Shown here in pieces: positions 1-8,126 of a stretch of DNA of 64,000 nucleotides (position 1 is the stretch's first letter; each line of letters begins with the position of its first letter). The position numbers and the translations under genes are program-made. The notes below the pieces were generated by a model. That model did not search any database, had not been told where the DNA came from, and was given only the letters and a program-made list of their open reading frames with translations. Origin of the DNA: Actinocorallia aurantiaca (GTDB lineage: Bacteria; Actinomycetota; Actinomycetes; Streptosporangiales; Streptosporangiaceae); the NCBI RefSeq assembly GCF_039533685.1, contig NZ_BAAATZ010000002.1:62001-126000 (forward strand). The letters are read 5' to 3'.

Positions 1-166
1 TCTCACCGTCGAGGACGTCCAGGCCCACGCCCGCGAGGTCCTCGCCTCCTACAAGCGCCCCAAGTACGTGGTCTTCGCCGACGCCCTCCCCAAGAACCCC
101 AGCGGGAAGATCCTCAAAAAGGACCTCCGCGTCGAGCACGCGAAGCTCTCCGCCGAGGATTCCTGA
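1..166 (+). CDS. Acyl-CoA synthetase / AMP-dependent ligase, 3' end only
   Basis: The window opens inside this gene; only the last 54 codons are present (frame from base 2, TGA at 164-166). The tail carries the A10 motif of the ANL adenylating superfamily, PKNPSGKILKKDLR, whose Lys (PSGK) contacts the adenylate in known family members, preceded by the usual SYKRPKYV stretch of the mobile C-terminal domain. By family knowledge such enzymes activate a carboxylate with ATP and load it onto CoA. The substrate cannot be read from this fragment. It is followed by 173 bases without a gene before the LuxR-type regulator. Confidence 0.85.
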   Translation, partial: LTVEDVQAHAREVLASYKRPKYVVFADALPKNPSGKILKKDLRVEHAKLSAEDS

Positions 167-283
167 CCGGATTCCGATCCACCCTACAAAAAGCAGAGTA
201 AAACGGCGCGCCGCCTTTCCGGCACTTGTGCGGAGAACAACCTGATGACGGCCGGAAAATGACGGCTCCCGGATGACAGGGAC

Positions 284-319
284 TTGACCGTATATCCCGT
301 TTCCCGGATATACGGTCAA
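284..319. promoter_or_regulatory. Perfect 14-bp inverted repeat at the LuxR-gene promoter
   Basis: The arms TTGACCGTATATCC (284-297) and GGATATACGGTCAA (306-319) are perfect inverted repeats separated by 8 bases. The element ends 20 bp before the ATG at 340. TTGACC in the left arm (284-289) can serve as a -35 box, with GATATA (307-312, 17-bp spacer) in the right arm as a -10 candidate, so the palindrome encloses the core promoter. This fits an operator, probably autoregulatory (inference). A hairpin in the mRNA leader is the alternative. Confidence 0.6.
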
Positions 320-339
320 TCAGCTCTTAGTGTGGAGGC

Positions 340-1422
340 ATGCGCCTCGACCTCTTCGAATTCGAGCAGAGACTCGCCGCTCAGCACACCTCGCTGGACG
401 TGCTCAAGGCGACGTGTCACGAAGCGGTGGAACGGATACCGGCCGACGTGTGGTGCGCCGTCCAGCTCGACCCGTCCACGCTGCTGGACACCGGAGGATT
501 CATCGAGAACGGCTTCCCTCCGGAGTACCTCACCCGGCTGTTCGAGGTCGAGCACTTCACCGCGGACGAGCCCGGCGACCTGCGCGCCCTGGCCGGCAGC
601 TCGGACGCGACCCGCCTGCTCAGCCGCGCCATGGGCGGACGGCTCGAGGACAGCGCCTACTACCGGGCGATCCTGCGGCCGCAGGGACTCGGCGACGAGC
701 TGCGCATCGCCCTGCGGAACGGCCCGCACCTGTGGGCGATCGTGGTGCTGTGCCGGACGGCGGGAGGCGCGCCGTTCACCACCGTGGAAGAGGAGTTCGC
801 CGCCCGGTTGAGCGGCCCCGCCACAGACGCGCTGCGGCGCACCCTGCTCCTGGAGGGGACCGACACCGGCGAGCTCCCCGACGCCCCCGGCCGTCTCGTC
901 GTCGACCGTCAGGGCACCGTCCTGTCCGCGAGCCCGACGGCCCGCACCTGGCTGGACCTCCTGGAAGAGGACACGGAGCACGTCCGGCGATTCCAGGGGG
1001 CGATCGACGCGACCCTCTTCTCCGGCACGGCGCGGGCCGAGTTCCCCGTCCATTCCGGAGCCCTTCTGTCCGTCCACGCCTGGTCGACGAGCCTGGAGGG
1101 CGAACAGGTCGTCGCCGTCTCCCTGGGCCCGTCCCCCTGGGCCCCGCTGAGCGCCGTCGTCCTCGGCGCGTACGGGCTGACCGGCCAGGAGGAGGAGGTG
1201 GCCCGCCGCACCCTGCACGGCTACACCCCCGAGCGCGTCGCGAAGCACCTCTCCCTTCCTCTCGGCACCGTCCGGTCTCACCTCGCGAGCATCTTCGAGA
1301 AGACCGGCCTGGAGGACCGCCGGGCTTTCATCGCGGACATCCTCTGCCGCCACTACCTCCCGTTCTTCGGCAGGGGCCCCCTCTCCACCGACGGCCGCCG
1401 CCTCCCCGAGTCCACCGGCTGA
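340..1422 (+). CDS. LuxR-family transcriptional regulator
   Basis: The 360-residue protein has a LuxR/GerE-type helix-turn-helix near its C-terminus (about 278-335): YGLTGQEEEVARRTLHGYTP, then LSLPLGTVRSHLASIFEKTG, with the conserved Glu before VAR and the Thr-Val-Arg-Ser-His recognition helix. The N-terminal 270 residues lack a receiver Asp signature or Walker motifs, so this is neither an NarL-type response regulator nor a LAL protein. They probably form a GAF/PAS-like sensory fold (inference). The ATG at 340 is preceded by GTGTGGAGGC, a good ribosome site. A perfect palindrome just upstream suggests autoregulation. The gene is monocistronic; the next gene converges on it. Confidence 0.8.
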   Translation: MRLDLFEFEQRLAAQHTSLDVLKATCHEAVERIPADVWCAVQLDPSTLLDTGGFIENGFPPEYLTRLFEVEHFTADEPGDLRALAGSSDATRLLSRAMGGRLEDSAYYRAILRPQGLGDELRIALRNGPHLWAIVVLCRTAGGAPFTTVEEEFAARLSGPATDALRRTLLLEGTDTGELPDAPGRLVVDRQGTVLSASPTARTWLDLLEEDTEHVRRFQGAIDATLFSGTARAEFPVHSGALLSVHAWSTSLEGEQVVAVSLGPSPWAPLSAVVLGAYGLTGQEEEVARRTLHGYTPERVAKHLSLPLGTVRSHLASIFEKTGLEDRRAFIADILCRHYLPFFGRGPLSTDGRRLPESTG

Positions 1423-1444
1423 GCGTTCGTCCGGCGGTCAGCTC

Positions 1445-2026
1445 TCAGAGCATGCGGCCGACCAGTTCGTGGAGCTGTTCGCGGAAGCGCTGAAGGACGG
1501 TCGGATCATCGGCATGGCGTCGCTGGCCGGATTCGTCCGGGAAGCCGTTGTGGACGAATCCGCCCAGTGACCACATGACGACCCAGGCGAGGAACTCGAT
1601 GTCCAGATCCGGGCGTACGCCCTGCCACTGGCGGAAGGTCATCGCGGCCACCAGGGGCGGCTGGTAGGTGTCCTCGGGGATGATGATGTCGACGGCGTCC
1701 AGAAGGCCGCGCTGCTGCCACAGAGCGGGCATCTCAGGATGGTCGAGTACGAAGTCGAAGAACTCGTCCACCAGGTAGTGCATGCCCTCGACGTCGTCGG
1801 GCGCCTTCTCCGCCGCGGTCCGCATCCGGTCCTCGCTCAGCTTGAAGAGGCGCGCGAAGACCTCGCGGTAGAGCTCCTGCTTGCCGTGCCGCAACAGCTC
1901 CGAGCGCTGACTCCCCGGTCCTACCGCGTCCTCGATCAGTTCGATGGTCGTTCCGTCGTATCCCAGCTGGGCGAACATCCTTTCCGCCACTTCCAGGACC
2001 CGCTCGTCGGTCTCTTCGCTGCGCAA
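1445..2026 (-). CDS. TetR/AcrR-family regulator
   Basis: The protein has 193 residues if translation begins at the TTG at 2026, chosen because GGGAGG lies just before it; longer in-frame starts up to 2143 have no ribosome site. The N-terminal 55 residues follow the TetR pattern (RVLEVAERMFAQLGYDGTTI, then a second helix), but the recognition region reads RSELLRHGKQELY instead of the usual Y-x-H-F-x-x-K, so operator recognition may be atypical. The C-terminal ligand-binding part is helical, containing FVLDHPEMPALWQQR. The gene lies between the LuxR gene (convergent) and leuC (same strand, 170 bp upstream). Ligand and target are unknown. Confidence 0.75.
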   Translation of the reverse strand: MRSEETDERVLEVAERMFAQLGYDGTTIELIEDAVGPGSQRSELLRHGKQELYREVFARLFKLSEDRMRTAAEKAPDDVEGMHYLVDEFFDFVLDHPEMPALWQQRGLLDAVDIIIPEDTYQPPLVAAMTFRQWQGVRPDLDIEFLAWVVMWSLGGFVHNGFPDESGQRRHADDPTVLQRFREQLHELVGRML

Positions 2027-2195
2027 GGCACACCTCCCACTCCCACGTTCCAACACCGGCCCCCGAACCCCCCATCCGAGCTTGTGCAAAGGAGGCGCTC
2101 TCTTGGAAGGAGGGTTACCGACGCCGGGAAGCCGCGCGACCAAGCTCGCCCTGGTACCCGCGCCAGGCTCTCGGCCTGGAGACAGTGAAGGCCGT

Positions 2196-3599
2196 CTACG
2201 CGTCGGGGAGGTCGGAGGGGGCGGACAGGCGGCCGGTCAGCGCGGTGGCGGCGGCCACCACGGGGGAGACGAGGTGGGTGCGGCCGCCCTTGCCCTGGCG
2301 GCCCTCGAAGTTGCGGTTGGAGGTCGAGGCGCTGCGCCGGCCGGAGCCCAGCTTGTCGGGGTTCATGCCCTGGCACATGGAGCAGCCGGAGTGGCGCCAT
2401 TCGGCGCCGGCGCCGGTGAAGACGCGGTCCAGGCCCTCCTCCTCGGCCTGGAGCTTCACCCGGGCGGAGCCCGGGACCACGAGCATGTTCACCCCGTCGG
2501 CGATCTTTCGGCCCCGGAGGATCTCGGCGGCGGCGCGGAGGTCCTCTATACGGCCGTTGGTGCAGGAGCCGATGAAGACCGTGTCGACCGTGATGTCCCG
2601 CAGGGGGAGGCCGGGCTCCAGGCCCATGTAGGCGAGGGCCTTCTCGGCGGCGTCCCGTTCGGCGGGGGTGGGGAAGGAGCCGGGGTCGGGGACCGCCGAG
2701 CCGAGCGGGGCGCCCTGCGCCGGGTTGGTCCCCCAGGTGACGAAGGGAGTCAGGGCGGAGGCGTCCAGGACCACCTCGCGGTCGAAGACCGCGTCCTCGT
2801 CGGTGCGGAGGGTGCTCCAGTGGGCCAGGGCGTCGTCCCAGTCCTCGCCTTCGGGGGCGTGGGGGCGGCCCTTCAGGTAGGCGAAGGTCTTCTCGTCGGG
2901 GGCGATCATCCCGGCGCGGGCGCCCGCCTCGATGGACATGTTGCAGACCGTCATGCGGCCTTCCATCGACAGGGCGCGGATCGTCTCGCCCCGGTACTCG
3001 ATGACGTAGCCCTGGCCGCCGCCGGTCCCGATCTCCGCGATGACGGCGAGGATGACGTCCTTGGCGGTCACTCCCGGCGGCAGGACGCCGTCGACCGTCA
3101 CGGACATCGTCCTGAAGGGCGCGGCGGGGACCGTCTGGGTGGCCAGGACGTGCTCCACCTCGCTGGTGCCGATGCCGAACGCCAGGGCTCCGAAGGCGCC
3201 GTGGGTGGCGGTGTGGGAGTCGCCGCAGACGACCGTCATGCCGGGCTGGGTCAGCCCCAGCTGGGGGCCGATGACGTGCACGATCCCCTGGTCGAGGTCC
3301 TTCATCGAGTGGAGGCGCACCCCGAACGCGGCGCAGTTGGCGCGGAGGGCCTCCAGCTGGGCGCGGGAGAGCGGGTCGGCGATGACGTCGACGTTCTCGG
3401 TGGGGACGTTGTGGTCCTCGGTGGCGATCGTCAGGTCGGGCCTGCGGACGGGGAGCCCCGCGGCGCGCAGCCCCTCGAACGCCTGGGGGCTGGTCACCTC
3501 GTGCAGGAGGTGGAGGTCGACGTAGAGCAGGTCGGGCACGCCCTCCTCCCGGCGGACGACGTGCCGGTCCCAGATCTTCCGCGCGAGGGTCTCGCCCAT
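2196..3599 (-). CDS. leuC: 3-isopropylmalate dehydratase large subunit
   Basis: LeuC (467 residues, full family length) isomerises 2- to 3-isopropylmalate in leucine synthesis, as a complex with LeuD and a [4Fe-4S] cluster. The cluster cysteines are visible in FIGSCTNGR and GCSMCQGMNP, and CGDSHTATHGAFGALAFG and the C-terminal RNFEGRQGKGGRTHLVSP are family signatures. The ATG at 3599 has an AGGAGG ribosome site. The usual partner leuD does not follow: the next gene on this strand encodes a TetR-like regulator, so LeuD must be encoded elsewhere. The ndgR/ltbR-type IclR regulator that commonly sits divergent to leuC in actinobacteria is also absent, although operator-like boxes remain upstream. 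Confidence 0.95.
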   Translation of the reverse strand: MGETLARKIWDRHVVRREEGVPDLLYVDLHLLHEVTSPQAFEGLRAAGLPVRRPDLTIATEDHNVPTENVDVIADPLSRAQLEALRANCAAFGVRLHSMKDLDQGIVHVIGPQLGLTQPGMTVVCGDSHTATHGAFGALAFGIGTSEVEHVLATQTVPAAPFRTMSVTVDGVLPPGVTAKDVILAVIAEIGTGGGQGYVIEYRGETIRALSMEGRMTVCNMSIEAGARAGMIAPDEKTFAYLKGRPHAPEGEDWDDALAHWSTLRTDEDAVFDREVVLDASALTPFVTWGTNPAQGAPLGSAVPDPGSFPTPAERDAAEKALAYMGLEPGLPLRDITVDTVFIGSCTNGRIEDLRAAAEILRGRKIADGVNMLVVPGSARVKLQAEEEGLDRVFTGAGAEWRHSGCSMCQGMNPDKLGSGRRSASTSNRNFEGRQGKGGRTHLVSPVVAAATALTGRLSAPSDLPDA

Positions 3600-3619
3600 C
3601 GGATTCCTCCTGCCGAGGT

Positions 3620-3646
3620 GTCTCATTTTGTGAGACAGAAATCTCA
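3620..3646. promoter_or_regulatory. Alternating TCTCA/TGAGA boxes upstream of leuC
   Basis: Three pentamers alternate in orientation: TCTCA (3621-3625), TGAGA (3631-3635) and TCTCA (3642-3646), forming two overlapping inverted repeats, GTCTCA-N5-TGAGAC and TGAGA-N6-TCTCA. They lie 21-47 bp before the leuC start, between the ribosome site and a possible promoter (TGTTAA, 17 bp, TAGCAT on the minus strand). IclR-type regulators (NdgR/LtbR) control leuCD in other actinobacteria. That this is such an operator is inferred from position and symmetry. Confidence 0.5.
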
Positions 3647-3697
3647 TATTTCGGCCATGCTAATGCACGGAGGCCATCTTTAACAGACCATGCAAAA

Positions 3698-3731
3698 GCC
3701 CCGATCGCGGGATATACGGAGCGATCGGGGC
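3698..3731 (-). terminator. Intrinsic terminator of the ABC exporter operon
   Basis: An 11-bp perfect stem (GCCCCGATCGC / GCGATCGGGGC) with a 12-base loop lies 13 bp past the stop of the 619-residue ABC gene. Read on the minus strand it is followed by TTTTGC. It separates the exporter operon from leuC. Confidence 0.75.
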
Positions 3732-3743
3732 AAAAGCCAAGAG

Positions 3744-5603
3744 TCATGGAGCTACTCGGGCGAACTGCGCATCGTGGAGGGCCGCGTAGGAACCGCCGAG
3801 AGCGAGGAGCTCCCCGTGGTCGCCCTGCTCGACGACCCGGCCGGACTCCAGGACGAGGATGAGATCGGCGTCCCGGATGGTGGACAGGCGGTGGGCGATG
3901 ACGAAGCTGGTCCGCCCCCGCCGCAGATCGTTCATGGCACGCTGGACGAGCAGCTCGGTGCGGGTGTCGACGGAGCTCGTGGCCTCGTCGAGGATCAGGA
4001 TCCGCGGATCGGCCAGGAAGGCGCGGGCGATCGTGATCAGCTGCTTCTCCCCCGAGCTGACGCCGGACGACTCGTCGTCGAGGACGGTGTCGTACCCGTC
4101 GGGGAGGGTCGCGGCGAAGCGGTCGACGTGGGCGGCACGCGCGGCACGCTCGATCTCCTCCCTGGTGGCGTTCTCCTTTCCGTAGGCGATGTTCTCGGCG
4201 ATCGTGCCCTGGAACAGCCACGCGTCCTGCAGCACCATGCCGGTGGCCGAGCGCAGTTCCCGGCGGGGCATCGCCGTGATGTCCACGCCGTCCAGCGTGA
4301 TGCGGCCCGCGTCCAGCTCGTAGAACCGCAGCAGCAGGTTGACGAGCGTGGTCTTGCCCGCGCCCGTCGGCCCGACGATCGCCACGGTCTGCCCCGGCGC
4401 GGCGGTCAGGGACAGGTCCCTGATCAGCGGGCGGCCCGGAACATAGCCGAAGGAGACCCGTTCGAACTCCACCCCGCTCCGCGGGCCGCCGGGACCTCCG
4501 GCGCCTCCGGGACGGCGCGGCTCGGGGGACTGCTCCGGCTCGTCCGGGTCGGGGGACTGCTCCGGCTCGTCCAGGAGGGAGAAGACCCGCTCGGCGGAGG
4601 CCAGCCCGGACTGCAGGAGGTTGACCAGGCTCGCCGCCTGGCTCACTCCCTGGGTGGCCTGCTGGGAGTACTGGACGAACGCCTGGACGTCCCCGAGCGT
4701 CAGCGATCCGGAAGCCACCCGGTAGGCGCCGATCACCGCGACCATCAGGTAGCCGACGTTGCCCAGCAGCATCGTCGCCGGACGGGCCAGGCCCGAGACG
4801 AACTGGGCCTTGAAAGACGCCCGGTAGAGCCCTTCGTTGTATTCGGTGAAACGTCGGGCCGCCTCCTCGTTCCGTCCGAACAGCCGGACGAGGGCGTGCC
4901 CGGTGAACACCTCCTCCACATGCCCGTTGAGCTTCCCCGTCGTCCCCCACTGTTCCAGGAACCGGGGCTTGGCGCGCTCGGCGATCCTCTTGGCCGCGGA
5001 CAACGACACCGGGATCACCACCAGGGCGATGACGCTCAGCAGAGGCGAGATCCAGAACATCATCGCGAGCACCCCGACCAGGGTCAGTACCGCGTTGAGC
5101 ACCTGGCCGAGGGTCTGGGAGAGCGTCTGGGACAGGTTGTCGACGTCGTTGGTGACCCGGCTGAGCAGGTCGCCGCGCGGCTGCTCGTCGAAGTACCGCA
5201 GCGGCAGCCGGGGCAGCTTGGCCTGCGCCCGGTCGCGCAGCCGGTACATCGAGCGCTGCACCAGCCTGCTCAGCACGCGGCCCTGGAGCAGCAGGAAGAA
5301 CGCGGAGGTCAGGTAGAGGGCCAGGAGCCACAGCAGCACGTCGCGGATTCCCGCGAAGTCGATCGGGCTGCCGGTGGTGACTCCGTTGTAGATGAGGTCG
5401 GTGACCCTGCCCATGACCTTCGGGGCGGCCACGGCACAGACGACGCTGGCCAGGGTGGAGAGCAGCGCCAGTCCGATCAGCTTGCCCTCCGGGCGTAGCA
5501 GGCCCAGCAGGCGGCGGCCCGTACGTGCCGCGTCACGGGACTTCTCGGCGGGCGCGTTCAAGAACGCCGCCGGGCCGCGGAAGGCGGGCGTCTTCTCGGT
5601 CAT
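3744..5603 (-). CDS. ABC exporter half-transporter, subunit B (fused membrane and ATPase domains)
   Basis: This 619-residue protein is an exporter-type ABC half-transporter: about six membrane helices (residues 40-330), then an ATPase domain with Walker A GPTGAGKTTL (411-420), a signature reading VSSGEKQL instead of LSGGQ, and Walker B ILILDEATSS with the catalytic Glu. The linker has a small duplication, DEPEQSPDPDEPEQSPEP. Its start overlaps the stop of the 577-residue partner by ATGA, so the two are translationally coupled. The partner has the opposite defect (canonical signature, Asp for the catalytic Glu). This is the complementary asymmetry of heterodimeric exporters, with one consensus and one degenerate ATP site. 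Substrate unknown; multidrug or lipid export is plausible. Confidence 0.9.
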   Translation of the reverse strand: MTEKTPAFRGPAAFLNAPAEKSRDAARTGRRLLGLLRPEGKLIGLALLSTLASVVCAVAAPKVMGRVTDLIYNGVTTGSPIDFAGIRDVLLWLLALYLTSAFFLLLQGRVLSRLVQRSMYRLRDRAQAKLPRLPLRYFDEQPRGDLLSRVTNDVDNLSQTLSQTLGQVLNAVLTLVGVLAMMFWISPLLSVIALVVIPVSLSAAKRIAERAKPRFLEQWGTTGKLNGHVEEVFTGHALVRLFGRNEEAARRFTEYNEGLYRASFKAQFVSGLARPATMLLGNVGYLMVAVIGAYRVASGSLTLGDVQAFVQYSQQATQGVSQAASLVNLLQSGLASAERVFSLLDEPEQSPDPDEPEQSPEPRRPGGAGGPGGPRSGVEFERVSFGYVPGRPLIRDLSLTAAPGQTVAIVGPTGAGKTTLVNLLLRFYELDAGRITLDGVDITAMPRRELRSATGMVLQDAWLFQGTIAENIAYGKENATREEIERAARAAHVDRFAATLPDGYDTVLDDESSGVSSGEKQLITIARAFLADPRILILDEATSSVDTRTELLVQRAMNDLRRGRTSFVIAHRLSTIRDADLILVLESGRVVEQGDHGELLALGGSYAALHDAQFARVAP

Positions 5604-7333
5604 GCCGCCTCGCTCTCAGTGAGCTGGGAAAGGACGATCTCGCGGTAGGTGGCGTCGGCCGCCATCAACTCGTGGTGGGTGCCCGTACCGACGACCGTGC
5701 CGCGGTCCAGGACGACGATCCGGTCGGCATGACGGATCGTGCTGACGCGCTGCGCCACGATCAGGACGGTCGCGCCGTTCGTGTACGCCGGCAGAGCGGC
5801 GCGCAGTGCCGCGTCCGTGGCGTAGTCGAGTGCGGAGAAGGAGTCGTCGAAGAGGTAGATGTCAGGCCGGACGACGAGCGTGCGCGCGATCGCGAGCCGC
5901 TGCTTCTGGCCGCCGGAGAGGTTGCTTCCGCCCTGGCTGACGGGAGCGTCCAGCCCCTCGGGGAGTTCCGCCACGAAGTCACGCGCCTGGGCTACTTCGA
6001 GTGCCTGCCAGAGTTCGGCGTCGGTAGCGTCCGGGCGGCCGTAACGCAGGTTGGAGGCGATGGTCCCGGAGAACAGGAAGGGCTTCTGCGGGATGTAGCC
6101 GACCGTACTGGAGAGCAGGGATGGTTCGAGTTCCCTTACGTCGACGCCGCCGACGAGCACGCTTCCGTCCGTCGCGTCGAACAGCCTCGGGATCAGGTTG
6201 AGCAGTGTCGTCTTGCCGCTTCCGGTACTGCCGACGATCGCGACGACCTCTCCCGGCGCGATCTGCAACTCGACGTTATGTAGGACCGCCTGCTCCGCTC
6301 CCGGATAGCCGAACCCCACTCCGCGCAGCTCCACGCGGCCCCGTGACGGAAGCTCACGGACGGGATGGACGGGCGGAACGACGCTGGAGGAGGTGTCGAG
6401 CACTTCACGGATGCGCTGGGCCGACACCTCCGCGCGCGGCATCATCAGCACCGTGAAGGCGGCCAGCATGACCGTCATGAGGATCATCATCAGATAGGTG
6501 AGGAACGCCGTCAGCGATCCGACGCCCATCGCCCCTTCGTCCACCCGATGGGCGCCGAACCAGAGCACCACGATGCTGCAGAGGTTCGCGAGCAGCATGA
6601 TCAGCGGGAACATCATCGCGATGAGGAAACCGGCGCGCGTCGAGACGCCCCGCAGCTCCCGGTTGGTGCGGCGGAAGCGCTCCCGTTCCGCGTCGTCCTT
6701 CACGAATGCCCGGACGACCCGCACACCGGTGATCTGCTCACGCAGGATGCGGTTGACGGTGTCGAGGTAGTCCTGCGTCCGCCGGTAGAGCGGCGCCATA
6801 CGCCGCAGGATCAGCGCGAAGACGACGGCCATCGCGGGAAGCGCGAACAGCAGCACCGCGGACAGCGCCATGTTCTCGCGTAGCGCCATGACGGCGCCGC
6901 CCAGGCACATGACGGGGGCGGTGACGAGCATGGTGAACGTCAGCAGCGCCACCATCTGCACCTGCTGGACGTCGTTCGTGATGCGGGTGATCAGCGACGG
7001 CGTACCGAAGCGTCCCACCTCCCGTCCGGAGAAGGACTGCACCTTCTCGAAGAGGTCGGCACGCAGGTCCCGTCCGACGGCCATGGCGGCGCGGGAGGCG
7101 TAGTAGGTGGCGCCGATGGAGCTGACGGCGCCCGCCAGGGTCACCGCCAGCATCACCAGGCCGAGTTCGAGGATCCTTCCGGTGTCCCCGGCGACCAGGC
7201 CTTCGTCGATGATGTCGGCGTTGAGGGCGGGCATGAGGAGCATGCCGGCGACGACCAGGAGCTGCGTCAGCAGGATCAGGACGAGGTCTCGCGGGTAGGC
7301 GCGGAGGTAGCCGCGGAGCAGGCGGACCAACAT
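5600..7333 (-). CDS. ABC exporter half-transporter, subunit A (fused membrane and ATPase domains)
   Basis: This 577-residue half-transporter starts at the ATG at 7333, which has a GAGGGGAG ribosome site. An N-terminal six-helix membrane domain (about residues 10-310) is followed by an ATPase domain with Walker A GSTGSGKTTLLN, a canonical signature (NLSGGQKQRLAIARTL) and Walker B YLFDDSFSALD, where Asp replaces the catalytic Glu. By family knowledge this makes its own ATP site slow or inactive, and hydrolysis depends on the site that joins the partner's Walker motifs to this signature. It lies 14 bp after the FMN reductase gene and overlaps the second half-transporter by 4 bp, so the three genes form one operon. 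Confidence 0.9.
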   Translation of the reverse strand: MLVRLLRGYLRAYPRDLVLILLTQLLVVAGMLLMPALNADIIDEGLVAGDTGRILELGLVMLAVTLAGAVSSIGATYYASRAAMAVGRDLRADLFEKVQSFSGREVGRFGTPSLITRITNDVQQVQMVALLTFTMLVTAPVMCLGGAVMALRENMALSAVLLFALPAMAVVFALILRRMAPLYRRTQDYLDTVNRILREQITGVRVVRAFVKDDAERERFRRTNRELRGVSTRAGFLIAMMFPLIMLLANLCSIVVLWFGAHRVDEGAMGVGSLTAFLTYLMMILMTVMLAAFTVLMMPRAEVSAQRIREVLDTSSSVVPPVHPVRELPSRGRVELRGVGFGYPGAEQAVLHNVELQIAPGEVVAIVGSTGSGKTTLLNLIPRLFDATDGSVLVGGVDVRELEPSLLSSTVGYIPQKPFLFSGTIASNLRYGRPDATDAELWQALEVAQARDFVAELPEGLDAPVSQGGSNLSGGQKQRLAIARTLVVRPDIYLFDDSFSALDYATDAALRAALPAYTNGATVLIVAQRVSTIRHADRIVVLDRGTVVGTGTHHELMAADATYREIVLSQLTESEAA

Positions 7334-7347
7334 GGTCTCCCCTCCCG

Positions 7348-7917
7348 TCAACTGCCGTAGGGGGCGCGTCGTTTGGCGTCGCGCAGGGCGTTCGCCCACC
7401 AGACGAGCTGGTCCAGCATCGTCCGTGCGGCCTGGCCGCAGCCATCCGGCTCAACGGGGAACTCCCCGTCCGGACCGACGTGACCCCACACGTTGTGGAA
7501 GCTGACGCCGTCCCGGACGGACACCATGTGCAGCTCGGCGAAGATCTGGCGGAGCTGCTCGACGGCCCGCAGGCCGCCGGACATGCCGCCGTAGGAGACG
7601 AAGCCGACGGGCTTGGCCTGCCACTCCTTGTAGAAGGAGTCGACGGCCGTCTTGATGGGAGCGGGGAAGCTGTGGTTGTACTCGGGCACGACGACCACGA
7701 ACGCGTCCGCGTCGTCGATGCGCGGCCGCACGGCGGCGACGGCGGGGTCCGCCCCGTCCAGTGATTCGGGCAGCCCGAGCTCGGCCAGGTCCAGGACGTC
7801 CACCTTCACGCCCCCGTACCGCTCGGCCTGCTCGACGAACCATCGCGACACCTGGGGAGCCCTCCGTCCCTGACGGGTGCTCCCGACCAACACGGCGAGC
7901 CTGATCTGGTCGTTCAT
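7348..7917 (-). CDS. NAD(P)H-dependent FMN reductase
   Basis: A 189-residue flavodoxin-like reductase. The FMN phosphate loop GSTRQGRRAPQVSRWF is at residues 12-27, and PEYNHSFPAPIKTAVD and SYGGMSGGLRAVEQLRQ are hallmarks of the NADPH-dependent FMN reductase family. Such cytosolic enzymes reduce flavin, quinones, azo dyes or metal oxyanions; the substrate here is not deducible. The ATG at 7917 has GGAAGGAA upstream. It is first in an operon with an ABC exporter. Its promoter has a 19-bp spacer filled by a palindrome, typical of MerR-type activators, so induction by redox stress or a toxic compound is likely (inference). Confidence 0.88.
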   Translation of the reverse strand: MNDQIRLAVLVGSTRQGRRAPQVSRWFVEQAERYGGVKVDVLDLAELGLPESLDGADPAVAAVRPRIDDADAFVVVVPEYNHSFPAPIKTAVDSFYKEWQAKPVGFVSYGGMSGGLRAVEQLRQIFAELHMVSVRDGVSFHNVWGHVGPDGEFPVEPDGCGQAARTMLDQLVWWANALRDAKRRAPYGS

Positions 7918-7952
7918 CGTTCTTCCTTCCGGTGAGTGGATCGATCACCGGA

Positions 7953-7983
7953 AGGCTAGAAGTTGAAGTTAACTTCAAGTCAA
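7953..7983 (-). promoter_or_regulatory. MerR-type promoter with 19-bp spacer and central palindrome
   Basis: On the minus strand TTGACT (7983-7978) and TAGCCT (7958-7953) are separated by exactly 19 bp. The spacer carries a perfect 16-bp palindrome, TTGAAGTTAACTTCAA (7963-7978), overlapping the -35 box. Overlong spacers with a dyad between the boxes are characteristic of promoters remodelled by MerR/SoxR-family activators. An 11-bp inverted repeat (7925-7935 / 7945-7955) spans the expected transcript start. No MerR gene lies nearby. Confidence 0.65.
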
Positions 7984-8126
7984 CGTCTTCGAACACGTGC
8001 CGTGCGTCTCACCGTCGAGGCCTTGACCTGCAGTGAGCTTCAAGTTCCAGGATGGCCTCGATGAAAAGGGGTCACGATGATCCTGCTGCGGGAGGCCGGC
8101 ACCGACGCCTTTCGGTGAGATGCGGG

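Noticed and set aside
3709..3720. GGATATACGG in the terminator loop as another LuxR operator half-site
   Set aside because: It matches the 284-319 palindrome arm over only 10 bases, is a single half-site, and lies in a terminator loop; probably coincidence.
1936..5331. Very long open frame on the minus strand (over 1100 codons)
   Set aside because: It is a frame shadow of leuC and the ABC exporter genes, which have full domain content in another frame. The shadow frame is Arg/Pro/Gly-rich and has no domain; high GC makes such frames common.
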